A program made the translations under genes and the position numbers. From Burkholderia diffusa (GTDB lineage Bacteria; Pseudomonadota; Gammaproteobacteria; Burkholderiales; Burkholderiaceae): a DNA stretch of 64,000 nt. Below the pieces are notes generated by a model, which worked only from the letters and a program-made list of their open reading frames with translations, did not search any database and was not told the DNA's origin. The first letter of the stretch is position 1. Every line of letters starts with the position of its first letter. Shown piece after piece: positions 30,978 through 40,881 of the stretch. The stretch covers positions 620,001-684,000 of the forward strand of contig NZ_CP013363.1 of assembly GCF_001718315.1 (NCBI RefSeq). The letters are read 5' to 3'.

Positions 30978-32717
30978 TCAGAAGCCGCCCGTCTGGATCA
31001 GCTTGTTGAGGTTCGCGATGTTCAGGCTGCCGAAGCCGGTCGTCAGATCCCAGCCGCTGCCTGCGTTGTAGCCATACCCCTGATAGCCGTTGTTCCCCGA
31101 CACGACGTCATAGCGCACGAGCGACGGGTTCGACGGAATATCCGCGTAGAACTTGCCGGCCGGGAAGCCGAGACCCGTGCCGTTCGCCGCGAGCAGGCGC
31201 GCCCAGAAGCCGGTGAAGATCGGCGCGGCGAGGCTCGTACCGCCGATCTGCTGCAACTGGCCGTAGTTGTAGATGTATGCGCCCGTGCTTTGCGCGGCGT
31301 CGAACGACACATCCGGCAACTGGCGATTGCTGCCCGACTGCCATGCCGGTGCCGGCAGGACCGTGCTGACGCCGCCGCCCGTCGCCCACAGCTTGCCGTT
31401 CGCGTCGAGACCTTCGTTCCACACCGTTTCGTTCGAGAATGCCCCCGCCGACGTGGTGTACAGCGTCGTGCCGCCGATCGCGAGCACGTGCGGCGACGCG
31501 GCCGGCCACGACACCGTGTAGTTCGCGCCATCCGGATAGCCGCGGTTGTTGCATTCGTACACGCCTTCGTCGCCCGACGATACCGAGAATGTCTGGCCTT
31601 GCGCGGCGGCCGTCGTAAAGATCTGTTCCTCGGCATCGATCGTGCCGTCCGCGTTCGCGTCTGTCTCGCACCAGCCGAGCGACACGTTGATCACCTTCGC
31701 GGTGTTGTCCGACACCGCTCGGTTGAACGCCTGCGTGAGCCCCGTGTTGCCGGCCGCGTTCAGGTCCGCCATGTAGAACACCAGCTTGCCGACCTGGCCG
31801 CCGGCCGAGCCGACGATCGACTGGCTGTCGAGATCCCATTCGCCCTGGCCGTCCTGGTCGTCGCTGTAACTGCCGCTCGTGCCGGTGCCGTTGGTCTTGA
31901 CGGTCTGCGTCGTGACCGTGCCGTAACCGTTGCTCGACGTGAACTGCTTCAGATCCTGCAGCGTCTGCGATACGCCGCCAATCGTGATGATGCCGACGGT
32001 CACGCCGGCCGCGGTCGGCACGCCGGCCGCGTTGTAGAGGCCCGGGAATTCCTTCGGATAGTGGCCGGTGGCCATGCCGGCCGCGAGCGCTTGCGGCTTT
32101 GCGACGTTGCCGATGCGCAGCATCGGCCGTGCGCGCGCGACGTTCTGCAGCCCGAGCACCGAGCCGACGACGTCGCCGAGCGCACGCGGCACCTGCGCGG
32201 TCGACGCGTTCGCGAAGCCCGAGCGGCCCGCGTACTGGAAATGCACGAGCGACGTGTTGAACGCGGTCTTCACCGTGCCGGCCGTGCCGCGCGCGGACAC
32301 CAGCAACCGGTTCGGCGCCACTTCGATGTTCACGAAGCCGCTCTTGCGCAGATAGTCGACGACCGACTTCACCTGAGCATCGGTCGGTGCGTAGGTGGCG
32401 AGGAACTGCTCATGCGTCAGGTACTGACGGTAATGCGCGTTGCCGGGCCGGTTCACGTCGTGCGCAAGCTGCTTGAGTTGCGCGGCATTGCGAAGCTTCA
32501 GGCTGACGACGATGTCGGTCGTCTCGCCGGCCGCGAGTTCGAGGGACGGCGCCGCGCTGCGCGCCATCAATTGCGGGCCGGTGAGAAAGGCCTTCGTGTG
32601 AGTGTCGACCCAGTCCGTCGTCGCATGCGCCGCGCCGGCGGCGAGCACGAGCGGCCACGCGCACGCGAGGCGGCGGGGTGACGGAAGGGGGCGGGCAAAC
32701 CAGGCGTTCCTTTTCAT
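30978..32717 (-). CDS. Secreted serine-carboxyl protease, sedolisin family S53 (second copy)
   Basis: The 579-residue preproprotein has a signal peptide (about 1-32) and a pro-kumamolisin domain (about 40-200). The catalytic domain carries Glu293 and Asp297 in GEWDLDSQSIVG, oxyanion Asp383 in SSGDEG and Ser495 in GGTSLAAP. The C-terminal calcium loop (VVSGNNG...GSGWDLTTGFGS) is kept. It shares the same order and many identical motifs with the copy at 3838, but its insertions differ, for example an acidic NADGTIDAEEQ segment near 355-365. It is a separate, diverged paralogue rather than a recent duplicate. Confidence 0.93.
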   Translation of the reverse strand: MKRNAWFARPLPSPRRLACAWPLVLAAGAAHATTDWVDTHTKAFLTGPQLMARSAAPSLELAAGETTDIVVSLKLRNAAQLKQLAHDVNRPGNAHYRQYLTHEQFLATYAPTDAQVKSVVDYLRKSGFVNIEVAPNRLLVSARGTAGTVKTAFNTSLVHFQYAGRSGFANASTAQVPRALGDVVGSVLGLQNVARARPMLRIGNVAKPQALAAGMATGHYPKEFPGLYNAAGVPTAAGVTVGIITIGGVSQTLQDLKQFTSSNGYGTVTTQTVKTNGTGTSGSYSDDQDGQGEWDLDSQSIVGSAGGQVGKLVFYMADLNAAGNTGLTQAFNRAVSDNTAKVINVSLGWCETDANADGTIDAEEQIFTTAAAQGQTFSVSSGDEGVYECNNRGYPDGANYTVSWPAASPHVLAIGGTTLYTTSAGAFSNETVWNEGLDANGKLWATGGGVSTVLPAPAWQSGSNRQLPDVSFDAAQSTGAYIYNYGQLQQIGGTSLAAPIFTGFWARLLAANGTGLGFPAGKFYADIPSNPSLVRYDVVSGNNGYQGYGYNAGSGWDLTTGFGSLNIANLNKLIQTGGF

Positions 32718-33386
32718 CGGGAGTCCTTTTTAGGAGAGACGACGTTGCTGGAGCCCCCGGCCCTTGTGGGGCCGCGAGCGGTGACGAGCGTAGGGCGTCG
32801 GTGCCGTTCAGGTAGCTGCCAGTTTCCATAGCTGTCAGTTCTGACATCGGCGTGTTCGCATGCGCGCGCGGCGTCGCAGGTGCACGCGGCATCGGTACCG
32901 GCGGAGGGAACCGGTTCGCGACGCGATCGCGCTGCGGTCGACGGCGTTTGCACGCGCGACTCGTTCGTTGCGGTATCGGAATGCGCGTGATCGCGGAGCG
33001 AATCTCCGCGAGCGCGCATCGCGTGCGGCCGGACGCCGGCGGGTCGCGCGTTGCACTATGTGGTCAAGCATCGCCATGACGCCAACGCAAAGCCGCCGCG
33101 ATGCTCGGATGCACAAAAACGGGGCCAGTCGATTGCGAGCGTTTCCCGAACTGTGGAACAGCGCGTTCCCGAGTCTTGCAGCGTGCTTTCGGTTCGCGGG
33201 CGGGATGGGTCGATTAGAGGAAATGCTCGAATGCGGACGATGGCGCCGGCTCGGCGCGCCAGGGATGTCCATCGCAAGCCGGTTCATTGCCGCCCGGCCC
33301 GCTCCGGCAAACGAGCGCGCTGCAGGACCGAACGACGTCACCCGCAAAATTCCTCCTTGAGGCGCACCGTTCGCCCGCTATCCTTC
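32718..33386. other. Gene-free stretch between the second S53 gene and arsR
   Basis: It should contain the leftward promoter of the protease and ends at the arsR operator. Frames present are arginine-rich and have no ribosome sites. No repeats or RNA structure stood out. Confidence 0.5.
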
Positions 33387-33412
33387 AATCCATAACCATC
33401 GGGTTATTGATT
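33387..33412. promoter_or_regulatory. ArsR-type operator upstream of the arsR operon
   Basis: AATCCATAACC (33387-33397) and GGTTATTGATT (33402-33412) are inverted with one mismatch around ATCG. This ATAACCnnnnGGTTAT core is the type of site bound by ArsR regulators of SRPBCC operons. It ends 5 nt before the arsR start, fitting autorepression. Confidence 0.7.
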
Positions 33413-33417
33413 CGAAC

Positions 33418-33741
33418 ATGCAAAACGCTCACGACATGCTTTTCAGGACGCTTGCCGATCCCACACGCCGCGCGCTCTTCGAGCGGCTGTGCGAGGAGGG
33501 CGAGTTGACTGTCGCCGCGCTCACGGCGCATGCAGGCGTGTCGCAGCCGGCGGTATCGAAGCATCTGGGCGTCCTTAAGCAGGCCGGGCTCGTGAGCGAC
33601 CGTCACGAGGGCCGGCAGACGCACTACAGCGCGCAGCCGCAGGCGCTGACTCCGTTGATCGACTGGACCAGCCAGATGGCCGGCTTCTGGCAGAACCGGT
33701 TCGACGCCCTCGAAGATCTGCTCAAAAGGATGGATCAATGA
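33418..33741 (+). CDS. ArsR-family winged-helix repressor
   Basis: The 107-residue protein has the ArsR DNA-binding helix-turn-helix LTVAALTAHAGVSQPAVSKHLGVLKQAGLV (about 28-58) and wing DRHEGRQTHYSA. It lacks the CVC metal motif of arsenic-sensing ArsR, so it is not expected to bind arsenite. The stop overlaps the start of the SRPBCC gene (ATGA), and an inverted repeat abuts its start, implying it controls its own operon. ArsR-SRPBCC pairs are common; the signal is unknown. Confidence 0.92.
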   Translation: MQNAHDMLFRTLADPTRRALFERLCEEGELTVAALTAHAGVSQPAVSKHLGVLKQAGLVSDRHEGRQTHYSAQPQALTPLIDWTSQMAGFWQNRFDALEDLLKRMDQ

Positions 33742-34169
33742 ACCAGGCCACTACCGAAACGCGTACCGTCGTCGTCGAACGGGAATTCCCGCATCCGCCG
33801 GAGAGGATCTGGCGTGCGCTCACGCAACCGCACCTGATCGAGGCGTGGCTGATGCAGAGCGATTTCGAGCCCGTCGCGGGCCGCGCATTCAGCTTCCGTG
33901 CGGACTGGGGTTCGGTCGACTGCAAGGTGCTGACGATCGAGCCTCAGCGCGTGCTTTCCTATACATGGGCCGCGTATGGCCTGGAAAGTGTCGTCACGTG
34001 GACGCTCACGCCGACGTCGGGCGGTACGCTGCTGCGCATGGAGCAGGCCGGCTTCCGCGCGGATCAGGAGCAGGCATATCGCGGCGCGCAGCACGGGTGG
34101 GTGCGATTCTTCGAGTCGCTCGAACAGGTGCTGGCGCGTCCCGATGGAGAACCGGAGGTCGGGGCATGA
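33738..34169 (+). CDS. SRPBCC (AHSA1-like) domain protein
   Basis: The 143-residue protein opens with the AHSA1 signature VVVEREFPHPPERIWRALTQPHLIEAWLM and continues through FKADWG-like FRADWGSVDCKVLTIEPQRVLSYTW and the terminal helix GAQHGWVRFFESLEQVLA. The fold is a helix-grip with a deep hydrophobic pocket. No enzymatic role is assured. ATGA overlaps on both sides show it is co-translated with the repressor and the DUF1801 gene. Confidence 0.9.
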   Translation: MNQATTETRTVVVEREFPHPPERIWRALTQPHLIEAWLMQSDFEPVAGRAFSFRADWGSVDCKVLTIEPQRVLSYTWAAYGLESVVTWTLTPTSGGTLLRMEQAGFRADQEQAYRGAQHGWVRFFESLEQVLARPDGEPEVGA

Positions 34170-34600
34170 GCGCAGCGGACCTGGAGCCGTCGGCACGCAT
34201 CGACGCGCTGATCGCGGGCATCGCCGACTGGCGCGGCAAGACGTTCGCCGACCTGCGCGAGACGATCCTTGCCGCCGAAGACGGCATCGTCGAGGAATGG
34301 AAATGGATGGGCAGCCCGGTGTGGTCGTGCGACGGGATGATCGCGGTCGCGAACGCACACAAGGGCAAGGTGAAACTCACGTTCATGCACGGTGCGCACC
34401 TGCCCGATCCCGACGGGCTATTCAACGCAGGGCTCGACGGCAATGCGCGCCGCGCGATCGATTTCCTCGAAGGCGACACGCTCGACAAGCGAGCGCTGAA
34501 GCGCCTCGTTCGCGCGGCGATCGACTACAACCGTGCGCATCTGAAGAAGAACGTGCGGGCACGCGCGGGGGGCAAGGAGCGCGGCGACAAGGCCGCATGA
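34166..34600 (+). CDS. DUF1801 family protein
   Basis: The 144-residue protein starts at ATG 34166, inside the stop of the previous gene. It shows the DUF1801 pattern: EWKWMGSPVWSCDGMIAVANAHKGKVKLTFMHGAHLPDPDGLFNAGLDGNARRAIDF cut across its middle, and a Lys/Arg-rich tail. The fold resembles frataxin/YdhG-like proteins. Function unknown; the three-gene overlap links it to the ArsR/SRPBCC unit. Confidence 0.87.
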   Translation: MSAADLEPSARIDALIAGIADWRGKTFADLRETILAAEDGIVEEWKWMGSPVWSCDGMIAVANAHKGKVKLTFMHGAHLPDPDGLFNAGLDGNARRAIDFLEGDTLDKRALKRLVRAAIDYNRAHLKKNVRARAGGKERGDKAA

Positions 34601-34636
34601 CGTACCGGCGACATTGCGCTCCCGCCGCGCGCGCAT

Positions 34637-34663
34637 AAAAAAAAGCCCGACACGAGGTCGGGC
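34637..34663 (-). terminator. Intrinsic terminator of the acnA operon
   Basis: On the minus strand GCCCGAC (34663-34657) pairs with GTCGGGC (34651-34645) around CTCGT, followed by eight T. It lies 58 nt past the acnA stop. Confidence 0.9.
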
Positions 34664-34720
34664 ATCCAAATCGGCCGCAACCGCCGCGAGGCGGCTGCGG
34701 CACCTGCAAAAGCAGGACGC

Positions 34721-37438
34721 TTACGCTGCGAGCAGCGAGCGCAGCACGAACGGCAGAATACCGCCGTGCTTGTAGTAGTCGACTTCGATCGGCGTATCGA
34801 TGCGCAGCAGCACCGGCACGCGGGTCGCTTCGCCGTTCTTGCGGTGGATTACGAGCGTGACGTCCTGCTGCGGCTTGAAGTCGTCGCCGAGGCCTTCGAT
34901 GTCGTAGGTTTCTTCGCCGGTGATGCCGAGCGACTGGACGCTGTCCGAGCCCTTGAACTGCAGCGGCAGCACGCCCATGCCAACCAGGTTCGAACGGTGG
35001 ATCCGCTCGAAGCTGCGTGCGATCACGGCCTTTACGCCGAGCAGTTGCGTGCCCTTCGCGGCCCAGTCGCGCGACGAGCCCGTGCCGTATTCTTCGCCCG
35101 CGAACACGACGGTCGGCGTGCCGGCGTCGACATACTTCATCGCCGCATCGTAGATCGACAGTTGTTCGCCGCTCGGCTGATGAATCGTCAGGCCGCCTTC
35201 GACGCGCGTACCGTCCGCCTTCGCCGGGATCATCAGGTTCTTGATCCGCACGTTCGCGAACGTGCCGCGCATCATCACGTCGTGGTTGCCGCGGCGCGAG
35301 CCGTAGCTGTTGAAGTCGGCCTTCTGCACGCCGTTCTCCTTGAGCCACTTGCCTGCCGGCGAGTCTTCCTTGATCGAGCCTGCCGGGCTGATGTGGTCGG
35401 TCGTGACCGAGTCACCGAAGATGCCCAGTGCGCGCGCGCCCTGGACCGTCGGGATCGAAGCGGCCGGCTCCATCGAGAAGTCGTTGCCGAAGAACGGCGG
35501 CTCGGCGATGTAGGTCGACTTCGGCCAGTCGTAGACCTGGCCCGTTTCGCCCTCGATCTTGCTCCAGAGGTCGCCCTTCTTGGTCAGCTTCGAGTAGTTG
35601 TCCTCGAACTTCTTCGGATCGAGCGCGAACTTGAGCAGCGCGTGGATTTCCTCGCTGGTCGGCCAGATGTCGCCGAGGTAGATGTCGTAGCCGTCCTTGC
35701 CCTTGCCGACCGGCTCGGTCATCAGGTCGCGCGTGATGTTGCCGGCGATCGCATAGGCGACGACCAGCGGCGGCGACGCGAGGAAGTTCGCGCGGATGTT
35801 CGGATGGATGCGCGCTTCGAAGTTGCGGTTGCCCGACAGCACCGCAGCCGCGACGATGTCGTTCTTCGTGATCGCTTCGTTCAGTTCCGGCGTCAGGTCG
35901 CCCGCGTTGCCGATACAGGTCGTGCAGCCGTAGGCGGCGACTTCGAAGCCGAGTTTCGCGAGGTAGGGCAGCAGGCCCGTCTTCGTCAGGTATTCCGTGA
36001 CGATGCGCGATCCCGGCGCGAGCGACGTCTTGATGTGCGGCGCGACGGTCAGGCCGGCTTCGACGGCCTTCTTCGCGAGCAGGCCGGCGGCCAGCAGCAC
36101 GCTCGGGTTCGACGTGTTCGTGCACGACGTGATCGCGGCGATCAGCACGTCGCCGTTCTTCACGTCGACGCCGTTGCTCGTCGTGTACTGCGCGTTCAGG
36201 TCGTCCGCCTTCTTCGCGAAGCCGTTTTCCGCGACCGGCTTCGAGAACAGCTCGGTGAACGTCGACTTCACGTTGCCGATCTCGATGCGGTCCTGCGGGC
36301 GCTTCGGGCCCGCCAGCGACGGCGCGACCGTTGCCAGGTCGAGCGTCACCGTCTTCGTGTAGTCGATGTCGCCGGCCTTCGGAATGCCGAACAGATTCTG
36401 TGCCTTGAAGTAGTTCTCGAACGCGGCGATTTCCGCCTTCGTGCGGCCCGTGCCTTCGAAGTATTCGATGGTCTTTTCGTCGACCGGGAAGAAGCCCATC
36501 GTCGCGCCGTATTCCGGCGCCATGTTGCCGATCGTTGCACGGTCCGGCAGCGACAGCGACTTCGTGCCTTCGCCGAAGAACTCGACGAACTTGCCGACGA
36601 CCTTCTCCTTGCGCAGCATCTCGGTGATCGTCAGCACCAGGTCGGTGGCCGTCACGCCTTCGCGCAGCTTGCCCTTCAGCTCGACGCCGACGACGTCCGG
36701 CGTCAGGAAGTACACCGGCTGGCCGAGCATGCCGGCTTCCGCCTCGATGCCGCCCACGCCCCAGCCGACCACGCCGATGCCGTTGATCATCGTCGTGTGG
36801 CTGTCCGTGCCGACGAGCGTGTCCGGGTAGTACACGGTGTCACCGCCGTCCGCCTTCTTGTGGACGCCGCGCGCGAGATACTCGAGGTTCACCTGGTGGA
36901 CGATGCCGACGCCCGGCGGCACGACCTTGAACGTATCGAACGCCTGCATGCCCCACTTCATGAACTGGTAGCGCTCGTTGTTGCGCTGGAATTCCAGCTT
37001 CATGTTCAGGTCGAGCGCGTCTTTCTGGCGGAAGTAGTCGATCTGGACCGAGTGGTCGACGACGAGATCCACCGGGACCAGCGGCTCGATCTTCTTCGGG
37101 TTCTTGCCCGAGCGCTCTGCCACACCACGCATGGCCGCGATGTCGGCGAGCAGCGGCACGCCCGTGAAGTCCTGCAGCACGACGCGCGACACCACGAACG
37201 GGATCTCGTCGACACGCTTCGCGGTCGGCTTCCAGTTCGCGAGCTGCTCGATGTGTTCTTCGGTGATCTTCTTGCCGTCGTAGTTGCGCAGCACGGACTC
37301 GAGCACGATACGGATCGACACCGGGAGGCGCTCGATCTTCGTCTTCAGTTCCTTGCCGAGCTGCGGCAGCGAGTAGAACTTGCCTTTGCCGGAACCGCTG
37401 TCGAATTCCTTGAGGGTCTTGTGGAGATTGTGGGCCAT
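34721..37438 (-). CDS. acnA: Aconitate hydratase A
   Basis: The start at 37438 ([12 protein letters not shown]) gives 905 residues, the usual AcnA/IRP1 length. It isomerises citrate to isocitrate through cis-aconitate. The three [4Fe-4S] cysteines are in [12 protein letters not shown] and [12 protein letters not shown]. Substrate-binding arginines lie in [21 protein letters not shown] near the C-terminus. An upstream in-frame ATG at 37471 lacks a ribosome site. It is the last gene of a minus-strand series with prpD 45 nt upstream and has a strong terminator behind it. Confidence 0.98.
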   Translation of the reverse strand: MAHNLHKTLKEFDSGSGKGKFYSLPQLGKELKTKIERLPVSIRIVLESVLRNYDGKKITEEHIEQLANWKPTAKRVDEIPFVVSRVVLQDFTGVPLLADIAAMRGVAERSGKNPKKIEPLVPVDLVVDHSVQIDYFRQKDALDLNMKLEFQRNNERYQFMKWGMQAFDTFKVVPPGVGIVHQVNLEYLARGVHKKADGGDTVYYPDTLVGTDSHTTMINGIGVVGWGVGGIEAEAGMLGQPVYFLTPDVVGVELKGKLREGVTATDLVLTITEMLRKEKVVGKFVEFFGEGTKSLSLPDRATIGNMAPEYGATMGFFPVDEKTIEYFEGTGRTKAEIAAFENYFKAQNLFGIPKAGDIDYTKTVTLDLATVAPSLAGPKRPQDRIEIGNVKSTFTELFSKPVAENGFAKKADDLNAQYTTSNGVDVKNGDVLIAAITSCTNTSNPSVLLAAGLLAKKAVEAGLTVAPHIKTSLAPGSRIVTEYLTKTGLLPYLAKLGFEVAAYGCTTCIGNAGDLTPELNEAITKNDIVAAAVLSGNRNFEARIHPNIRANFLASPPLVVAYAIAGNITRDLMTEPVGKGKDGYDIYLGDIWPTSEEIHALLKFALDPKKFEDNYSKLTKKGDLWSKIEGETGQVYDWPKSTYIAEPPFFGNDFSMEPAASIPTVQGARALGIFGDSVTTDHISPAGSIKEDSPAGKWLKENGVQKADFNSYGSRRGNHDVMMRGTFANVRIKNLMIPAKADGTRVEGGLTIHQPSGEQLSIYDAAMKYVDAGTPTVVFAGEEYGTGSSRDWAAKGTQLLGVKAVIARSFERIHRSNLVGMGVLPLQFKGSDSVQSLGITGEETYDIEGLGDDFKPQQDVTLVIHRKNGEATRVPVLLRIDTPIEVDYYKHGGILPFVLRSLLAA

Positions 37439-37483
37439 GGTGATTTTCCTGGGTTTAAGGCTAGGAAACAAAGAGTCCTGCGG

Positions 37484-38935
37484 CTATATCACATACAAGT
37501 CGACGTACTCATTGACCGGCATCGCTTCGAGCTTTGCCTGGTCCAGCGACACGTCGAGAATCGCTTGTTGCTGCTTTGCCGGGAAGCGACGGGCGAGGTT
37601 GGTCCTGAACTTCTCGACCAGCAGCGGGATGCCGTCCGCACGGCGTCGCTGATGGCCGATCGGGTATTCGACCGCCACTTCGGCGAGCTTCGACCCGTCC
37701 GCGAATTCGATCGTCAGCGCATTCGCGATCGATCGTCTGGCCGGGTCATGGTAATCCTTCGTGAACTGCGGATCCTCGACGCACACGGTTTTCGCGCGCA
37801 GCGCGTCGATGCGCGGATCGGCGGCGACCGCGTCTTCGTAATCGGCCGCGGTCAGCCGGCCGAACAGCAGCGGCACGGCGACCATGTACTGGATGCAGTG
37901 GTCGCGGTCGGCCGGATTGGCGAGCGGACCCTGCTTGTCGATGATGCGGATCGCGGCCGCGTGCGTGCGGATCGTGATCCGGCTGATCTCGTCGGTCGTG
38001 CGGCCGGCCGCGGCGAGCTGCGCGTGCAGCTGCAGCGCGGCCTCGGCGGCCGTCTGCGCATGAAATTCTGCGGGGAACGCGATCTTGAACAGCACGTTCT
38101 CCATCACGTACGTGCCGTACGGGCGCTGGAAGCGGAACGGCTGCCCGTTGAACAGCACGTCGTAGAAGCCCCAGGTTTTCGCGGTGAGCGCCGACGGGTA
38201 GCCCATTTCACCCGTTTTCGCGATCAGCGCGAGGCGCACCGCGCGCGACGTCGCGTCGCCGGCCGCCCACGACTTGCGCGAGCCGGTGTTCGGCGCGTGG
38301 CGGTAGGTGCGCAGCGCGTGGCCGTCGACGAATGCGTTGGATACCGCGTTGATCAGCTCGTCGCGCGTGAGTCCGAGCAGGCGGCCGACGACGGCCGTCG
38401 ATGCGACCTTGACGAGCAACACGTGATCGAGCCCGACCGCGTTGAACGAATTCTCGAGGGCGAGGCAGCCCTGGATCTCGTGGGCCTGGATCATCGCGAC
38501 GAGCACGTCGCGCATGGCGAGCGGCTTCCTGCCGGCCGCGACGGCCGTGCGGGACAGCCAGTCGGCCGTCGCCAGGATTCCGCCGAGGTTGTCGGACGGA
38601 TGACCCCATTCGGCGGCGAGCCAGGTGTCGTTGAAGTCCAGCCAGCGGATCATCGCGCCGATGTCGAAAGCGGCCTGGACGGGATCGAGCTGGAAGGACG
38701 TGCCGGGCACCTTCGCGCCGTTCGGCACGATCGTGCCGGGCACGACGGGGCCGAGCAGCTTGGTGCAGGCAGGGTAGGACAGCGCCTCGAGTCCGCATCC
38801 GAGCGTGTCGATCAGGCAATGACGCGCCGTCTCCAGCGCGAGCGCGCTGTCGATTCCGGTGTTCAGCACGTAGTCGACGATATCGACGAGTACCGTATCC
38901 GGAGCGGGGCGGACGTTGGAGACCGAGGCGGACAT
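37484..38935 (-). CDS. prpD: 2-methylcitrate dehydratase PrpD-type (MmgE/PrpD family)
   Basis: The 483-residue protein matches PrpD in length and motifs: [79 protein letters not shown] and [19 protein letters not shown]. PrpD dehydrates 2-methylcitrate in propionate breakdown and also has some aconitase-like activity on citrate. The methylcitrate synthase and lyase genes (prpC, prpB) are not here. Its place between aconitase and malate dehydrogenase suggests a TCA-linked role, by inference. It sits 28 nt behind the MliC-like gene. Confidence 0.92.
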   Translation of the reverse strand: MSASVSNVRPAPDTVLVDIVDYVLNTGIDSALALETARHCLIDTLGCGLEALSYPACTKLLGPVVPGTIVPNGAKVPGTSFQLDPVQAAFDIGAMIRWLDFNDTWLAAEWGHPSDNLGGILATADWLSRTAVAAGRKPLAMRDVLVAMIQAHEIQGCLALENSFNAVGLDHVLLVKVASTAVVGRLLGLTRDELINAVSNAFVDGHALRTYRHAPNTGSRKSWAAGDATSRAVRLALIAKTGEMGYPSALTAKTWGFYDVLFNGQPFRFQRPYGTYVMENVLFKIAFPAEFHAQTAAEAALQLHAQLAAAGRTTDEISRITIRTHAAAIRIIDKQGPLANPADRDHCIQYMVAVPLLFGRLTAADYEDAVAADPRIDALRAKTVCVEDPQFTKDYHDPARRSIANALTIEFADGSKLAEVAVEYPIGHQRRRADGIPLLVEKFRTNLARRFPAKQQQAILDVSLDQAKLEAMPVNEYVDLYVI

Positions 38936-38963
38936 CGAGGGGCCTGGGAGCGAGAAAACGCGC

Positions 38964-39470
38964 TTAGTTCGTTGCCGGCTTCAGCTCGTTCGATTGAGTC
39001 GGAGCCGGCGTGCCTTGCGCCATTTCCGGCGTCACGCATTCGTCGGCGAGACGCTCGCCGCCGTTGGCGTCACTGAACAGCATCGCCTTGCTCGGGATCA
39101 CGACCAGCTTGAAGCCCGCGGCCGGATCGTAGAACGTGTCGGCGCCCGTCGTCGTGGCCTGACGCGGCAGCTTGTAGTTCTTCTTCGCCCAGTGAACCGT
39201 AACGACCTGGTCACGCTTCATGTCGCCGGCCAGGTCGAACGACAGGCCTTCCTTGCACGACCACTTGACCGCGCCGTCCGGCACCGGATCGACCTTGGCG
39301 GCTGCGCGCGCCTGCGCCTTCTTGCTGCGCGGGATGATGCGCTTGGCGGGCGCCGGGCGCTTGGCCGCCTTTTTCGCGGTCGTTGCCGTCTGGGCGAACG
39401 CGCTCGGAGCCGACACCAGCATCGTGGCGGACAACGCGCCGATGGCGGTAGCGATCAGGAGTTTCTTCAT
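38964..39470 (-). CDS. Exported protein, possibly MliC-like lysozyme-inhibitor fold
   Basis: The 168-residue protein has a clear signal peptide ([26 protein letters not shown]). A Lys/Ala-rich linker (about 27-60) resembles a nucleic-acid or wall-binding tail. The C-terminal domain reads [36 protein letters not shown] and later [13 protein letters not shown]...ADEC. Two cysteines bracket the domain as in MliC/PliC periplasmic lysozyme inhibitors, and the strand order is similar, but the match is weak. Why such a protein sits in a TCA-cycle gene series is unknown. Confidence 0.6.
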   Translation of the reverse strand: MKKLLIATAIGALSATMLVSAPSAFAQTATTAKKAAKRPAPAKRIIPRSKKAQARAAAKVDPVPDGAVKWSCKEGLSFDLAGDMKRDQVVTVHWAKKNYKLPRQATTTGADTFYDPAAGFKLVVIPSKAMLFSDANGGERLADECVTPEMAQGTPAPTQSNELKPATN

Positions 39471-39693
39471 GGAGTCAGAACCTTTCGATAATCAGTTGAC
39501 AAGGGCCGGCGGCAGACGCCGTCGGCCGGTTTGAAACTGCACGCGCCCCGGAAGCGCGCAGCGGCCGCTATTTTCACCTATTTGGCCGTGCATATTTCAG
39601 GTTTTCGGGCTCCGTTACGTTTTTTGTCGTTTCGCAAACCTGTCTCGGGTTCACGCTCCGGTGATTCAATGAAATGCGTGTGTCGGCGCGCGC

Positions 39694-40698
39694 TCACCGC
39701 GCGTCTCCGGCGGCCGGGCCGAACAGCGGCGCGGCCTCGGCCGGCAGAGGCTGGCTGGTCGCCCGTGCGCGGCGCAGCACCGACCAGTAATAGCGGTAGC
39801 TCGCGCGGTCGTGCAGTGTATCGCCGTGGCGCGTCGGGCCCCAGTCGGCGGCCTGCGCGGCCAGCAGGATCTCGGCGGCCAGCGCGACTTCATCGGTGCG
39901 CGGCGCGAATGCGTCGACGATCGGGCGGATCTGCGCGGGATGGATGCTCCACATCCGCGTGAACGCGAACTCGTCGCGCGCGCGGCGCGCATCGCCGGCA
40001 ACGACGGCCATGTCGCGCACCTCCGTCGTCACGTTGTGCGACGGCGTCTTGCCGTGCGCGTGGCACGCCGCGGCGATTTCCAGCTTCGCGCGGCGCACGA
40101 GCGGATGGTCGAACTGGCCGGGCGAGCGCATCGCCGCATCGGGAATCGCGCCGTGATGGGCGGACACGAAGTCCATCAGCCCGAAGCTGAGCGTGCCGAC
40201 CAGGGGCAGCGCGGCGAGGGCGGCCGCCTGAGCAAGCGCACCGTGCGTCTCGACCAGCACGTCGACCGGGATCGGCTGCGCGAGGCCGAGTTCGCGGCGC
40301 GTGCCTTCGATGAACGCGACCATCTCCGCCGCGTCGGCGGCGCTGGCGATCTTCGGCAGCGTGACGTAGGCCGGCGTGTGCGCGGCGCGCAGCACGATGC
40401 GCACGTCGTCGCGCCAGTGGGGATGGGAAAAGTCGTGGATGCGGACGCCGACTCGCCCGAAGCGGTTCTCGGCGCTGCCGAGGAGTTCGGCGACGAGCTG
40501 CGCGTGCGCGGCTTCCTGACCGACGGCCGCGCCGTCCTCGCAGTCGAGCGTGATGTCGAACACGGGGCCGAGTTCGGCCTGGAGCGCGAGCGACTTGCGC
40601 ATCAGCTTTTCGCTGCCCGCGTAGTGATCGCAGCAGGGCAGGATCGCGGGCGGGGACGCCCCGTCGTACAGCACTTGTGCAGGAGTGAGCGCGGACAT
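39694..40698 (-). CDS. HpcH/HpaI aldolase family, citrate lyase beta/CoA-ester lyase-like (CitE-like)
   Basis: The start at 40698 (MSALTPAQVLYDG) gives 334 residues; the open frame reaches 40785 without a better start. CitE-like features: ITLDCEDGAAVGQE (acidic metal-binding and catalytic segment), GVRIHDFSHPHW, and the second acidic motif VLVETHGALAQAAALAALP. These TIM-barrel enzymes split or form C-C bonds in acyl-CoA esters such as malyl-CoA or citramalyl-CoA. The citrate lyase alpha and acyl-carrier genes are absent, so true citrate lyase is unlikely. It lies between mdh and the MliC-like gene, same strand. Confidence 0.82.
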   Translation of the reverse strand: MSALTPAQVLYDGASPPAILPCCDHYAGSEKLMRKSLALQAELGPVFDITLDCEDGAAVGQEAAHAQLVAELLGSAENRFGRVGVRIHDFSHPHWRDDVRIVLRAAHTPAYVTLPKIASAADAAEMVAFIEGTRRELGLAQPIPVDVLVETHGALAQAAALAALPLVGTLSFGLMDFVSAHHGAIPDAAMRSPGQFDHPLVRRAKLEIAAACHAHGKTPSHNVTTEVRDMAVVAGDARRARDEFAFTRMWSIHPAQIRPIVDAFAPRTDEVALAAEILLAAQAADWGPTRHGDTLHDRASYRYYWSVLRRARATSQPLPAEAAPLFGPAAGDAR

Positions 40699-40881
40699 CT
40701 CTTCTACGTCAAGGAGGCGGGCAACGTGGAGAAAATCGGATTCGGGCGCGTTCTGGGCTGGCGCGCGGGGCGCCGGGAGCGGCAAAACGTGCCCGGATCG
40801 GATCGGGCGGCGGGCCGGCTGCAGGCCCGCCGCCCATGCCGTGACCGGACCGCCCGGAGGCGGCCCGGCTGTGCAGCCTGC

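Noticed and set aside
32718..33386. Genes in the 670-nt gap before arsR
   Set aside because: Only Arg-rich frames without ribosome sites were seen.
34766..39076. An open frame of more than 1400 codons on the plus strand, opposite acnA, prpD and the MliC-like gene
   Set aside because: It spans three clear genes on the other strand and is Arg/Val/Asp-rich. It is an antisense artefact of GC-rich third positions.
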